From contig JAUTXW010001345.1 in assembly GCA_030620095.1 (NCBI GenBank), positions 3,010,501-3,074,500 on the forward strand: a DNA stretch of 64,000 nt, read 5' to 3'. The notes below the pieces were generated by a model. It was not told the origin of the DNA and did not search any database. It saw only the letters and a program-made list of their open reading frames with translations. The translations under genes were made by a program, and so were the position numbers. How positions within the stretch are numbered: position 1 is the stretch's first letter; each line of letters begins with the position of its first letter. The stretch comes from Kuschelorhynchus macadamiae. Its lineage: Eukaryota > Arthropoda > Insecta > Coleoptera > Curculionidae. This document shows positions 22,035 to 32,614 of this stretch, piece after piece.

Positions 22035-23565
22035 TATAATGAATTCCTGAAAAAAAGTACTTACACGAAACGGTTCATTCTTAAATAAATTAATTTAAAG
22101 ATGGGCAAATTATAAGTGCTATAAAACAATTTGAATTAAGATTATTGTGACAAATTATTTTTTTTGAAATTGTGTTATATTAATGTTTTAAAAAGATTTA
22201 GTATAGGTATTATAACTACAAAAGTTATAGAAAGTGGAAAAGAAAAGTCGAAATTAAATGAACTTAAAAATCTAGTTTTCTTTTAGCATACGTATATCGC
22301 TTTATAAAATTAGGAAAAACCACTGCAAACTGTACACCCACATTACGTTTTAACGAAATTTTGCTTAATAATAAACTAACCAGTAACTCTTATGTAATAA
22401 CTACCACTTTTTGTATGGTTGTCAAAATATATAAATGAATGCTAAACTCTAAAAACCTCGAAAACGACACAGGACATGATTTTTTTAATATTAGCCTCTT
22501 CCTCATATTCTCTTGATTCTGCTACAAATTAAAGATCATTTCAGTTTGAGAAAGCTGGAAAAAATAGGTTAATATATTTACCCTACCACGTTCACCCGCT
22601 TTCCCTCAATCGCGAAAAAAAAACCAAATATAAATTCTCAATTTTCTAACTTTTTGAAAGTTATAGTTATCGTTAGACATGATATTCTTTTTTCACTTAT
22701 AATGTTTCTCGACATTGAACTGTATTTACTAAGATAATACTTTCCTGTTATGTGATGCTGAAGTACAATATCATAAAGAATAATTTATCAGAAAAAAATG
22801 ACCCGTACATAATAATTTTTATAATAAATATTATGTTTTTGGTCCCAGTAACTGTTAAAATTACATATTGTATGATTTTTTGGAAATTATTTTATATTTT
22901 TGAATATATTTTTTTCTCTAATTTACACCCCGTATCATGAAAACTAAAATAGTCCAGACCGAAATTTATATCTACTGACCTCGTATTTTAAAATTAATTA
23001 GACATAATTTTTTAAAATATGCCTATCTGCCCAATTCAATTAACCCATTTTCAGATATTATTACATTATATGATACATTGCCTAACACATAGGAAGTTTA
23101 TAATAGCCAAATGTCCACGTTAGCAAATATTAGCAATTTTTTTTTTCATAACGATAATAAAGAAACCCTAAGCCGCTTTATAGCGTATAAAGAAAGTTCC
23201 GGAAATTTCCGGAACATAACTGAATACCTAAATAAAATTTGAAATAAATAAAAAAAATTAAATTGTAAGTACTAATAGATAAATGTCCTCCAGCATAAAA
23301 AGAAATACATTAAACATATTCTATACTACCTATATAAAATCGTCTTACCTACTGTAGTATCTTCCTTTATTAAATGTTCAAAAAAATATATATAACAACT
23401 CTTTACAGTGATCTGTGTTGACAGCAGTTTTGATAAAAACATTTTTGTTTGCGGCATCTTTTGTTTTCTGTCATGGCTTGCTAGATTAAATTGCATTTGA
23501 TTACGAAATCTTTATAGATGTTATTAAAGTATATAATAAAAAGTAACTGATATTTTTTCTTTTTT
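22035..23565. other. Non-coding 5' region of the Transib-like element
   Basis: AT-rich sequence between the transposase start and the right TIR. No upstream exon is obvious. On the minus strand 'acttttttcag' stands about a dozen bases before the ATG, so an acceptor and an untranslated leader exon are possible. Confidence 0.4.
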
Positions 23566-23604
23566 TGTTTTTGTCCGCTTTTATTATACAAATACCCCTA
23601 TGTG
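23566..23604 (-). repeat. Right TIR, RSS-like (heptamer, 23-bp spacer, nonamer)
   Basis: Read inward on the minus strand: CACATAG (23604-23598), 23-bp spacer (23597-23575), ACAAAAACA (23574-23566). The nonamer matches the RAG consensus at eight of nine positions. Confidence 0.85.
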
Positions 23605-24295
23605 AGACGTGGGCGTTTTACAACCCCTATACAAGATCGGTTTATCCAACTTAACGCTCGAAGGAACCGCAGTATTGCAGCCCCAGAGATGCAAATCATG
23701 GTGCAGCAAGTGCATAGCATCGAAATTTCTAATGATACTGTACGTCGACGTTTACATGAAAATAACCTTCGCAGTCGACGCCCTTTGAGAGTTCAACCAC
23801 TTTCGAGGGGCAATCGAGATACTCGACTTGAGTGGGCACAAAAACATTTAATGTGGCAGAATGAAAATTGGGCTACAGTGCTTTTCACGGATGCGTCTCG
23901 ATTTGGCATTCATTCTGATTCAAGAAGAATCCGCGTGTGGAGAGAGCGTGATATTGTAAATCGTCTTAGAAATATCCAGGAGGTGTACTCTTACAAAGGA
24001 GGGACAATAATGGTCTGGGGTGGAATCTGCATCGTTGGAACAACTGACCTCATTTTGTTGGAGAACTTTTTAATTGGCAGGTCATATGTTGACCAGATAC
24101 TTAAACCCGTTGTCATTCCATATACATCCAGCCGCTGTGGGCCCCAATTTTTTATACATGCACGATAACGCCAGGTCACATAGGGCAAGGGTTGCTATGG
24201 ACTTTTTGCCGAACAACAATATCGAGGTCTTACCTTGGCCACCGCAGTCTCCAGACTTAAATCCCATTGAGCACATGTGGGATATGCTTCAATAA
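23605..24295 (+). pseudogene. Tc1-like transposase, catalytic part
   Basis: Continues the protein of 19345-19510. It starts at RRGRFTTPIQDR, then a second helix-turn-helix (IEISNDTVRRRLHENNLRSR), the first catalytic Asp in LFTDASRFG, and MVWGGI. A frameshift near 24118 moves to the frame with MHDNARSHRARVAMDFL and QSPDLNPIEHMW. The second Asp and the Glu are separated by 34 residues, so this is a DD34E Tc1-type enzyme. The stop is at 24293-24295. The usual FTDESRF Glu is Ala here. With the frameshift and the Transib insertion the gene is dead. Confidence 0.88.
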
Positions 24296-24544
24296 AGAGT
24301 GTTTCATTTTTTTCAGAAGTTCTGTATTTTTTATTTTGGGTACATAATAAAACAATATTTCATGTAAAAACTTTTTATTTTCTTGTATTTTGACCCACAT
24401 AACACTAAAATAATAATAAAAAAAATTGAACAAAATAAGAGTCAATAGGGACAAATTTGTAAAATATCCCTAGAATTTGCGTTTGTGTGAAAAAGTATAA
24501 AAAAAAGTTTCATACAAAAGTATAATTTTGAATATATCCGTGCA

Positions 24545-24608
24545 TACAGGGTGTCCCAATTTTGCTGGAACGACATCAACTATAAAATTTTAAATTGGCC
24601 ACCCTGTA
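24545..24608. mobile_element. 64-bp miniature inverted-repeat element
   Basis: Starts TACAGGGTGTCCCAATTT and ends AAATTGGCCACCCTGTA, near-perfect inverted repeats around a short loop. It has TA at each tip, as in mariner-derived MITEs. It is too short to encode anything. Confidence 0.7.
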
Positions 24609-24609
24609 T

Positions 24610-25060
24610 CTTAGCCTGTTATTTGATTACTTGTCAAAAATAAACACAAGTTACCGTTAAAACTATGGTCGACTTCTGCGCAGTTTCCGGGATAATTAAG
24701 GTTTTATGTGATTTCTTGAGAACTGGAGCAATTTTTCATCACTATAAAAATAGCAAAAACGTAAAATTGGGCATTCGGGTGGTAATTTTGATCAATGCAT
24801 ATACAGAATACAAAATATTTGTTCACGCCTACACAGGGTGGACATACTACGAAATCAATCTTGCAGCTTTTTAAAGTTAAAATAGTCGATTTTTTTAAAT
24901 AGAACACCCACTATGGTTTTTATTTATGCAAATGATCATAAAAATACCTATTTCTTCATATCTAACAGAAAATCTCAATTATTTCTTGAGCATTATACAC
25001 TCTATATAAAGTATATTGTATTTTTCTCTATACCATGCCGTTTTAAGTGTTTGTTTGCAG
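24610..25060. other. Non-coding stretch
   Basis: The short frames here show no family content. A second 'cacagggtgg' near 24832 and 'aacacccac' near 24903 hint at another decayed mariner-type end pair, but not strongly enough to call. Confidence 0.4.
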
Positions 25061-25064
25061 TCTT

Positions 25065-25500
25065 TTGGACCTCGGTATTCGTGTTCTCAATGCAGTCGAT
25101 GATGTTGAATTGATACCAAGTCTTACCTTTTGTCACCAGTTTATATTCTGTCTTTTTTTTTAAGCGCATGTACTTCTACTCTAAAATAATTCAATTAGAC
25201 GTAACAACATGCATAGGCTCGATGCTTTATATTATAAAGACAATTCATAAACTTTAATATTGGAACCAAACAAGAATGCGAGAAGTGTAAAAAAGTCATT
25301 TTTGAAATTGTCATGTTCTCAATACAGTCTTTAATCTGAAGTACCCGAAGATTGTGAATTGATGCGAACTCTGACTATTTGGCAGCAATTTGTATTCCTT
25401 TTTGTTTTTAAATTATATATATATTTCTACTCCAAAATAATTCAAATAGACACAATAACATATATCGGCTCTATGTCCTATATTATTAAAACCAATCGTT
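25065..25500 (+). repeat. Two-unit tandem repeat (~235 bp)
   Basis: Unit 1 (about 25078-25260) and unit 2 (about 25310-25500) share, in order, 'tgttctcaat.cagtc', 'tgaattgat.c.a', 'ttctact', 'aaaataattcaa', 'agac', 'aacat' and 'ggctc.atg'. Unit 2 has a short extra segment. Confidence 0.65.
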
Positions 25501-25509
25501 TAGTCACTT

Positions 25510-26035
25510 GAAGAAGACTTGAAGTTAAACTAATTGAAAATGGAAGTCTTCACAACAAGAAAAAGGTGTATAGAAAAAAAGTCGAACTAAATGAAGACAA
25601 TGAAATAAATATCCTTGGATATTACGATGCGAATCCCATAAGCACTATTAATAGCGTTGCCACCGAAACTAGAATTTCCTTTAACTCTGTTTAAAAAGTA
25701 TTAAAAAATATTAATACAAACCATATACATTTTTAAATACTCAAAAACTTAGTGATGAACACTGCCGAAGAAGGCTGGAATTTTGTCAAGAGCTTTTAAA
25801 GAGATACAATGCAGATAATCAGTATTTGAATAAGATTTTATGGACTGATGAGAGCTCATTTACTACCAAAAAAAGGCAGTAACAGGAAAAACACTAGATA
25901 CTGGTCGGCAACCCGGACCAAATCCGTGAAATTAAGCAACAGGGATATCAGGTCGTAAGCGTCTGTTGTGGTTTAATCGGGGGATATATTTTAGGGACTA
26001 TTTTTATTGACGAAAAATTAAATGGTATTGGTATG
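25510..26035 (+). pseudogene. Mariner-like transposase relic (N-terminal two-thirds)
   Basis: Recognisable segments, in shifting frames, are KVELNEDNEINILGYYDANP, SDEHCRRRLEFCQELL, ILWTDESSFTTKKR with the first catalytic Asp, QIREIKQQGYQVVSV, and GGYILGTIFIDEKLNG. This is the order of a mariner-like transposase from the helix-turn-helix to just before the second Asp. The frame then runs into repeat D, so the C-terminal half is lost. Confidence 0.75.
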
Positions 26036-26039
26036 TGGA

Positions 26040-26600
26040 ATTTGGAAAGATATGCCGCGAAGTGACAGTAAGACAGACAAATCGACAAACGGATCAACGG
26101 AATTGGTAAAACACATTTTTTTTTGGCATTTAGGGACACTAAAACGTGAAGACATGCAAAAACTGAGGGGCTAATTTTTTTAATGATTAAAAACATTTTC
26201 TTTGGCCGTTATTTTGTTCCGCCATCTTAAATTACTTTCACAATTTTACTAATTCGTCTCTGTATTACTTAGTTAAAGCACACAATCTGAAATCAATGAA
26301 ATCAGTCCCATTAAGTATTTTTATCATTCAGATTCCTACATAATATCTCACTAGGCGGCCATTTTGTTTTCCCATATTCGATTTTTACCAAAGTGCTACC
26401 AAGTCATTCTCATATGACTCTTAACTTTTGACAAAAATTTGAAGTCAATCGGGTTAGTAGTTTTTTAGCTATGCCGCGAACAGACAGACAGACCATTGGA
26501 ATTAAGAAAACATGTATTTCGGCATCTAGAGACCCTGAAACATAAATATCTGAAGAAATCTCGGAGGGTGATTTTTTCACGATTATAATACTACCCTTTT
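26040..26600 (+). repeat. Dispersed repeat D, copy 2
   Basis: Two related units, each with an 'attttgtt.cgcca' or 'gcggccattttgttt' segment, 'accaa.tgctacca', 'tttgaagtcaatcgggttag', and 'tagctatgccgcgaacagac' continuing agacagac. Copy 1 lies at 14745-15110. In both places the repeat sits beside a mariner relic, so they may be parts of one larger element. Confidence 0.7.
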
Positions 26601-26788
26601 ACGAGGGAAGTAAAAATGTAAGTTCGTTCTAACACTCGCCTTACTGCGCGCATTTAAAAGCACACCGGACCGTTCTGTATCTTAACAAATTCCCATTAAA
26701 ATAGTAGCCAAAAATACTTATCACCTGTAAATAGCTTGTTTCGTCTTTCAAAATAATGCTCAATTGAATTTAGCTTCAATAATGGGCG

Positions 26789-27416
26789 TACAGTTTTCCC
26801 GTATATTTTTCCACCCACCTACAGAGTTTATTTGAATAGATACGGAAATGTCGTAAATACAAAAGTTGTTGGGTTTTTTTATGAAGATTTAGAATATTAT
26901 ATCATAACTGCGAAAATATTATTGGAAATGTCAAATTTTGACAGGTTGTCAGTTTTTTTAAACGAAACACCCTGTATATTAAATCATATTCTTGAAGATC
27001 TTTTTTTTCTATTTTCAAATATACATACTTTTAATATATTCTGTCAATTAGTTTTGGATATATAAGCGTTTAAACATTGAAGAAATGGTAAGGTAGTTTG
27101 CGCCAAAACATAGTGAGCCATGGTCAAGACAAATTGCAATGAACGATGCCTTTTTTACGTTTACCGGTCAGAAGTATCTATTTACGAGCATTTTTAATAT
27201 CTAATACGTTGGACGATGGGTTATTCGGAAGAAGAGAAACTCGACATGATAAAATTATTTTATTTACGTGGTAAAAATGCATCGTTAGCTCGTAACGAAT
27301 ATCATAGACGGTTTCCAGATAGACCAACACCGACTTGTAGGACAATATTAAACATCGCTAAACAATTTAATGAAAGAAAAACACTTAAGCGAAAAGTTAG
27401 AAAAGTGGAAAGAAAC
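26789..27416 (+). repeat. Left long TIR, including the transposase start
   Basis: Inverted match to 28226-28853, running from the TA tip, through a 5' leader of about 430 bp, into the first roughly 65 codons of the transposase. Mismatches are scattered, with few indels. Confidence 0.87.
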
Positions 27417-28162
27417 GCTGAAGAAGATTTAAATATTTTATTATATTTTAAAGGTAATTTTGAAACTTTTGTATTAAAATAATTTATTTATCTTATTTAT
27501 TCTTGTTTTAGAAAATCCTAAGCTCTCAATATCCGATGCAGCCCCTTTTTTTAACAAATCATTGCATAAAATCCACTCAGTTCTAAAACATTATTAATAG
27601 AAGCCATATAAGTTTTTACCTACTCAAGAATTAACCGATCAAAATAAAATAGACCGATTACACTCCTGCCAAGAAATAGAAAGACGTGTTATCATGAACC
27701 AACTAAATTTGTCTAACATAATTTTCACTGACTGAAGAAGATCCCTACATGTTTGGTGTGGCCTTCTTAACAATCATGTTATTGGACCTATATTTTTAAA
27801 TGGGAATTTAACCGGACAAAGATATCAGGAGTTATTAGAAAACGAAATCGAGAGGCATTTAGAACAACTACCGATTAATTCATATCTTAATTTGATATGG
27901 CAACAAGATGGTGCCCCTCCTCATAATGTCCAGCCGATCACCAATTTTTTAAATGACAGGTATCCATTTTGGATTGGAAGACATGGACCATTAAAATGGC
28001 CAGCAAACAGTCCCGATCTCTCTCCACTTGACATATTTTTGTGGGGTTCTCTGAAAAACAATTTAAACACCCAGTCATTTTATCTACGCATCCATACACA
28101 GAAAATTTAGAAGAAATATTCAGAAAAGCATTATAAACCAAGGAGGCTATATAGAAAACCAA
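27216..28162 (+). pseudogene. Mariner-like transposase with intron, broken
   Basis: ATG 27216 opens MGYSEEEKLDMIKLFYLRGK, followed by a helix-turn-helix with HRRFPDRPTPTCRTI. A 58-nt intron (27454-27511, GTAATT...TTTTAG) leads to ENPKLSISDAAPFF. Two stops follow, then LNLSNIIFTD with the first Asp, immediately truncated by a stop and an apparent deletion. WCGLLNNHVIGPIF resumes, with WQQDGAPPHN (second Asp) and ANSPDLSPLDIFLWG (third Asp), 40 residues apart. A frameshift near 28080 precedes the tail HPYTENLEEIFRKAL. The right TIR begins about 65 bp after the coding relic. Confidence 0.82.
27454..27511 (+). other. Spliceosomal intron (58 nt) in mariner transposase
   Basis: GTAATT at the donor and TTGTTTTAG at the acceptor. 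Removing it joins NILLYFK to ENPKLSISDAA in one frame. Introns are uncommon in mariner transposases but known in some long-TIR families. Confidence 0.65.
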
Positions 28163-28225
28163 AACTTAGTTCTTTAAGCTAATATTATTATTTACCTACT
28201 TTATATTATTGATTTTTTATGGTAA

Positions 28226-28853
28226 TGTTTCTTTCCACTATTCTAACTTTTCGCTTAAGAGTTTTTCTTTCGTTCAATTGTTTAACGATGTTTAATATTA
28301 TGCTACGAGTCGGTGTTGGTCTATCTGGAAACAGTCATGATATTCGTTACGAGCTATCGATGCATTTTTATCATGTAAATAAAATAATTCTATCATGTCG
28401 AGTTTCTCTTCTTCCGAATAACCCATTGTCCAACGTATTAGATATTAAAAATGCTCGTAAATAGATACTTCTGACCGGTAAACGTCAAAAAGGCGTCGTT
28501 CATTGCAATTGCCTTGATCATGGCTCACTATGTTTTAGCGCAAATTACCTTACCATTTCTTTAATGTTTAAACGCTTATATATCCAAAACTAATTGACAT
28601 AATATATTAAAAGTACATATATTTGAAATTAAAAAAAAATGATCATCAAGAATATGATTTCATATACAGGGTATTTCATTTAAAAAAACTGACAACCTGT
28701 CAAAATTTGACAATTCCAATAATATTTTCGCACTAACGATATAATATTAGAAATCTTCATAAAAAACCCAACAACTTTCGTATTTACGACATTTTCGTAT
28801 CTATTCAAATAAACTCTCTAGGTAGGTGAAAAAATATACGGGAAAACCCTGTA
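28226..28853 (-). repeat. Right long TIR, carrying a reversed copy of the transposase start
   Basis: Inverted copy of 26789-27416. On the minus strand it encodes the same N-terminal start up to about codon 65, with substitutions. Confidence 0.87.
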
Positions 28854-29125
28854 CATGAACACCGAGTAACTAAATAATCGTTTCGAATTATACACCATTG
28901 CCGTTTCCTTCGAACAATGTTAAAATTCAAACCCAAGAACATGCTAGCCATAATACATGTGCGTGGTCGAGTTCGATTTCCCTTGTCTGTGAAAAAAATC
29001 AACACCATTACTGCAAAACATGGAAACCCATATTTTTATATTTTCAGAAACGGCCGTGCATATCGGGCGTTTGCATCAATTCCTCGGTTTTACTTTCGGT
29101 TTATGCTTTTCACTCCAAAAATCCT
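28854..29125. other. Unassigned stretch with overlapping short frames
   Basis: Three overlapping plus-strand frames of 61-84 codons lie in 28898-29205. One contains MLAIIHVRGRVRFPLSVKKI. None matches a family I know and no splice context supports them, so they are probably chance frames. Confidence 0.35.
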
Positions 29126-29129
29126 ATTT

Positions 29130-29360
29130 CTTATTTATTCCGGAATTATTGAATGCCAATGGTCTGACTAAATTTAGAACTCAATACGATTTCGGCGTTC
29201 CTTAAACTTTTGCTTTTTTCGAATTCCCCGTTTAATAACGTGATCCTTTTATGAAATAAATTAAATATTTAGAGCTAGCTTTGTGTATGGGGTGGGTAGT
29301 CCACATAATGGGAATCATGTGAAGTCCACATAATAGGAATCATGTGATATTTGCAGTTGT
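29130..29360 (+). repeat. Direct repeat E, copy 1
   Basis: Contains 'ttattccggaattattgaat', 'gtctg.ctaa.tt', 'cgaattcccc', 'atgaaataaattaaa' and 'tccacata' in order. The same series is at 29620-29830, about 490 bp downstream. Confidence 0.75.
29298..29347 (+). repeat. 25-bp tandem duplication
   Basis: Two adjacent 25-bp units starting AGTCCACATAAT and ending GGAATCATGTGA, differing at one base. The related stretch in copy 2 of repeat E has only one unit. Confidence 0.85.
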
Positions 29361-29619
29361 GTAAGCCGGTAGCGGCTTACTATAAGTATAAAGAAATGTG
29401 TAAAAATTTTATTGTGAAGATCATTTTCGTCAACAATTTCACCACCTCTATACATTATTATTTTCACATGATTACAAAAAGAAAGAGAATTAGTTCACTA
29501 GAAATAGGTTTTGTGTTTCTTGTACGCATTGACACTAACACAAAAATATTACTATAGCACAAAATCTTCATATCTGAAATGAACATAATATGGTACAAAT
29601 AAAATAACATTTTGCTGAA

Positions 29620-29830
29620 TAATGAATATTTCTTATTGATTCCGGAATTATTGAATGCAATAGTCTGGCTAAGTTTATAGCGCAATACAGCTTTTTCCGA
29701 ATTCCCCTTTTAATGTTCTGCTTTTTCTATGAAATAAATTAAACATTTAACGATAGCTTTACGTACAGTGTAAGTAATCCACATAAATCGAATCGTTTGC
29801 TATTTCTAGTTGTTAATGAGCCTATTGTTA
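29620..29830 (+). repeat. Direct repeat E, copy 2
   Basis: Diverged second copy of 29130-29360 with the same word order. Confidence 0.75.
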
Positions 29831-30380
29831 ATTAACAACTTCTTTCGAGCTTTCGTTTATATTTTTAGTCGAATAATTGCTAAACAAAAGCTTCTAACAT
29901 TATTTCGCTTTGTGGGAACTTTAACACAAGTATACTCTATTATATTACGACATTGCGATGTTCAATTATTCATAACCACTAGATTTTAAGATTTAAAAAT
30001 ATCGCAATGTCATATCTCATATGGTATATATGTGATAAATTGCAGAAAAGAAAAAAATGTCTTGGCCTAAGTGGTTTAATACAGTAAAAACTGCTATGAT
30101 TGCACGTGTTTCGCCAAACAAATAGGCATCATGAGATCTAAAATGCATTACTTTAAAACAACAAAAACATGTAAAATATATGAAACTGCCAGTTTGATAT
30201 ATTTGTCGTCTCGCGACTTTTTTTATTGAAAATTTCTTCTTCTTTAAGAATATTTTTTGAAAAAGTTCTTAAATATTAATAGTTTCCGAGTTACTACTAT
30301 AATAAATAAACAAACTGTTTTTGTTTAGTATTTCAGTTTGACAGGTGTTTCGACACCCTGTGTCTAAAAAAAGTGTCTAC
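29830..30380. other. Non-coding stretch
   Basis: AT-rich DNA before the Penelope-like element. No gene or clear repeat is seen. Confidence 0.45.
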
Positions 30381-32165
30381 TTAACTTACGCAGACTTTAG
30401 GTAAAAAGGTTCAACAATGGGGAGCCATTACGTCCACTAAAATAAAATTTTACGGTTTTTCGTCTTATTCGTTTCTAGGCTTTCCAAGTAATTTAACTTG
30501 TAACTTTTATTGGCTGAATCCAACGTTTCAAATTCATTGTTAAAATTGTAATTTGTATGTAATAAGGGTTTTTCATAATTAGAAACTCTTTTTTGTTTAA
30601 TATGTGATGTTTTGCGTTCTTTTATACGTTTATAAAAATATATACTTTTTCACAAGAACTACATTTTAATTCACATATCTCAGATTTTTTGTTCTTGTGT
30701 GTATTAGATTTGTTGTTCTTAATATATCTACCTAAAGCATTATTTGTACAAAAAGCTACTTTATGATTTGTTTTTTAAAATATTTCCCTATTTTAGTGCT
30801 AATTTTTCCTGAATATGGTAATGTGTTAAACGTAATATTGTCTTTTGTATTAAAATTATGATAAACAAAATTGAGTACTTTTTTATTTACAATTTTGTCT
30901 ACTATGGTTACGTCATAACCATTATTAACTCCAATCTGTTTTAAATATTAACTTCTTTGATACAATTTTCTGCTAAAAGAGGCATATTAATTAAATGATG
31001 TACAAAACCATGAAAGGCTGCCATCTTATGTGTGAATGTGTGGTTTGATGTATTATGTATTGTTATATCTGTATAAATCGTGTTTATAATTATGGTTCTT
31101 GATTTTTAATTTTAAAAAGTTTATGGACTTATTTGCTTTAATTCTAAAGTAAATCTTATATTTGTATGTCATTTATTAATAGAATTTAGAAAGAGGTTAA
31201 GTTGTCTCTTTGTGCCTGTAGAATAAGCCAAAATATCCTCAACGTATTTATTTCATAAATAAACTTGTCTCTTACAGGGTGATCTATTCTATCTACTATT
31301 ATCTATTATTCGTTCTAAGTTATTAAGAAATATTTCAGATAAATTAGAACTTAACAGATTTCCCATTATTAAACCTTCTTTACTTAAATAGATGGAGCTG
31401 TTAAATTCAAAATAATATCCATTTTACCATCAAATTATCCGCTAACCAACTATAGCTTCAATAGTGAAGATACTGGGAATAGGTTTTGCACATCAAAAGA
31501 AACTAAAATAGCGTTGTTTGGAATTGTTATATCTTTAATACTATTAATTAATTCAAGGCAGATTTCTATACAATATTTAGGCTTAAAATTACAAAATTTA
31601 CTAATAATTTTTATTAATTTGTTAGATGCCCGGTATCCTGGAGCTGCTACATACGATACTACCGGTTGAATTGGCATATTGTATTTATGCAACTTTGGTG
31701 ATTGAGGGCTCATTAGCGTTAAACTTTATTTTATTTGATCAATAAATAAATTACTTTCCTTAATTGTGTCTTTAATCAAATTTTGAAATATATCTGTTGG
31801 ATTTGTATCTATTTTAATAATGTTCTCAGGTTTAAAAAATCTTTAGTCTTCTAACCGTTTCCCCTTTATCCTCCTTAGTGAATGATTTTGAATTTTATTC
31901 TAAATATTTTTAACTAAACTATATTTATTTGAAAATTGGCCAGCAGATAAATCTAAAGGTTCTGAAATAATTGATTTTGCTAGTATGTGCTGTGTTCTGA
32001 TATTAAAAAATCACTTAAAAATAAATGTTCTGAAAATTTATTATTTCTATTGTTAGCATTGCAATAAATTAGCGTATCTAATTTGTTGTTGACTTACATA
32101 TTTCATATTGATGATATACTCCACTTGGCGCGTAGTTTTATTATCAAAACCCTGAAAGTCAATCT
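30380..32165 (-). mobile_element. Penelope-like retroelement
   Basis: On the minus strand the order of decayed coding segments is an N-terminal region, the Penelope-type RT, and a C-terminal Cys-pair region resembling the GIY-YIG endonuclease of Penelope-like elements. No LTR or poly(A) tail is evident, and both ends are approximate. Confidence 0.78.
30430..32120 (-). pseudogene. Penelope-like RT/GIY-YIG protein, broken
   Basis: Penelope-type RTs prime at ends cut by their own endonuclease. Segments seen on the minus strand: SNLFIDQIK, LMSPQSPKLHKYNMPIQPVV and AILVSFDVQNLFP (31713-31450, RT motif A with its catalytic Asp), SKEGLIMGNLLSSNLSEIFL (near 31370), and KYVEDILAYSTGTKRQLNLF (near 31240). 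In that last box the usual YVDD is YVED. Then come TIHNTSNHTFTHKMAAFHGF and LINMPL, LKCSSCEKVYI (near 30660, like the start of the GIY-YIG domain), and FETLDSANKSYKLNYLESLE (near 30500). Multiple stops and frameshifts are present. The Glu in the active-site box may be decay. Confidence 0.78.
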
Positions 32166-32169
32166 TACT

Positions 32170-32610
32170 CAGTCTAAATAAAAGTTCACTATGAATAAAT
32201 TAAATCTAAGGTAAACAGTATATTTATCTCTTTTACTGTATTGTATTTTACGATCTTCTATAGTCCAGTTTTTATATCCTTGTCGTTATGGAGCACCTGC
32301 TTTTGTTATTTGTCTTTATTTTCGTATATTTGGGTGTCACCCTTTGTTGAATGCACTGATTAAAGAACCAAATATTTTGTGAAAATACTTCAGAATTTAG
32401 CAAAAGTCTAAAGTAACGAGTTAGCTGTTACTTGATGGAAATTTGAGTTTGTGAACTAGACTATGAGCATCATTTTATTGTTTGCCACATTCTGACTGAA
32501 AAGTCGCATAGCTTCATATAGTGCCTTACTTTAATTCCACTTCTGGTCCTGATTTTTTTAAGCCTAACTCAATAATTGCTTTTTCTACACCCATGTCGAT
32601 AAAACATGTT
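32170..32610. other. Non-coding stretch
   Basis: AT-rich spacer between the Penelope-like and hAT relics with no recognisable feature. Confidence 0.45.
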
Positions 32611-32614
32611 ACCC

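Larger units (their letters stand above)
19511..23604 (-). mobile_element. Transib/RAG1-like DNA transposon
   Basis: A 4,094-bp element with 36-bp TIRs that differ at one position. Each end is CACATAG, a 23-bp spacer, then a nonamer: ACAAAATTG on the left (19541-19549) and ACAAAAACA on the right (complement of 23566-23574). This is the layout reported for Transib TIRs and the V(D)J recombination signal with a 23-bp spacer. Inside, a broken minus-strand transposase (22034-20013) carries RAG1-like catalytic motifs. The flanks are 'tgac' on the left and 'agacg' on the right, consistent with a mutated 5-bp target duplication. Confidence 0.85.
19071..24489 (+). mobile_element. Tc1-like DNA transposon split by a Transib/RAG1-like insertion
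   Basis: The N-terminal transposase part (19345-19510) and the rest (23605-24295) are separated by the 4,094-bp element at 19511-23604. Candidate inverted ends are 19071-19108 (ccgcaaagtctagggatatt) and the reverse complement of 24461-24489 (cgcaaattctagggatattt). They are diverged, so exact ends and the TA duplication are uncertain. Confidence 0.75.
26789..28853 (+). mobile_element. Mariner-like transposon with ~630-bp TIRs containing coding sequence
   Basis: Begins TACAGTTTTCCCGTATA and ends TATACGGGAAAACCCTGTA, with TA at each tip. The arms 26789-27416 and 28226-28853 are inverted copies for about 628 bp. The left arm includes the transposase ATG (27216) and about 65 codons, so the right arm carries the same start region in reverse. 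A broken transposase lies between and across them. Confidence 0.88.

Noticed and set aside
28898..29205. Three overlapping plus-strand frames
   Set aside because: Mutually overlapping in different frames, none with recognisable content; part lies within a direct repeat.
29298..29347. CRISPR-like direct repeats
   Set aside because: Only two adjacent 25-bp units with no spacers, in a eukaryotic transposon-rich context.
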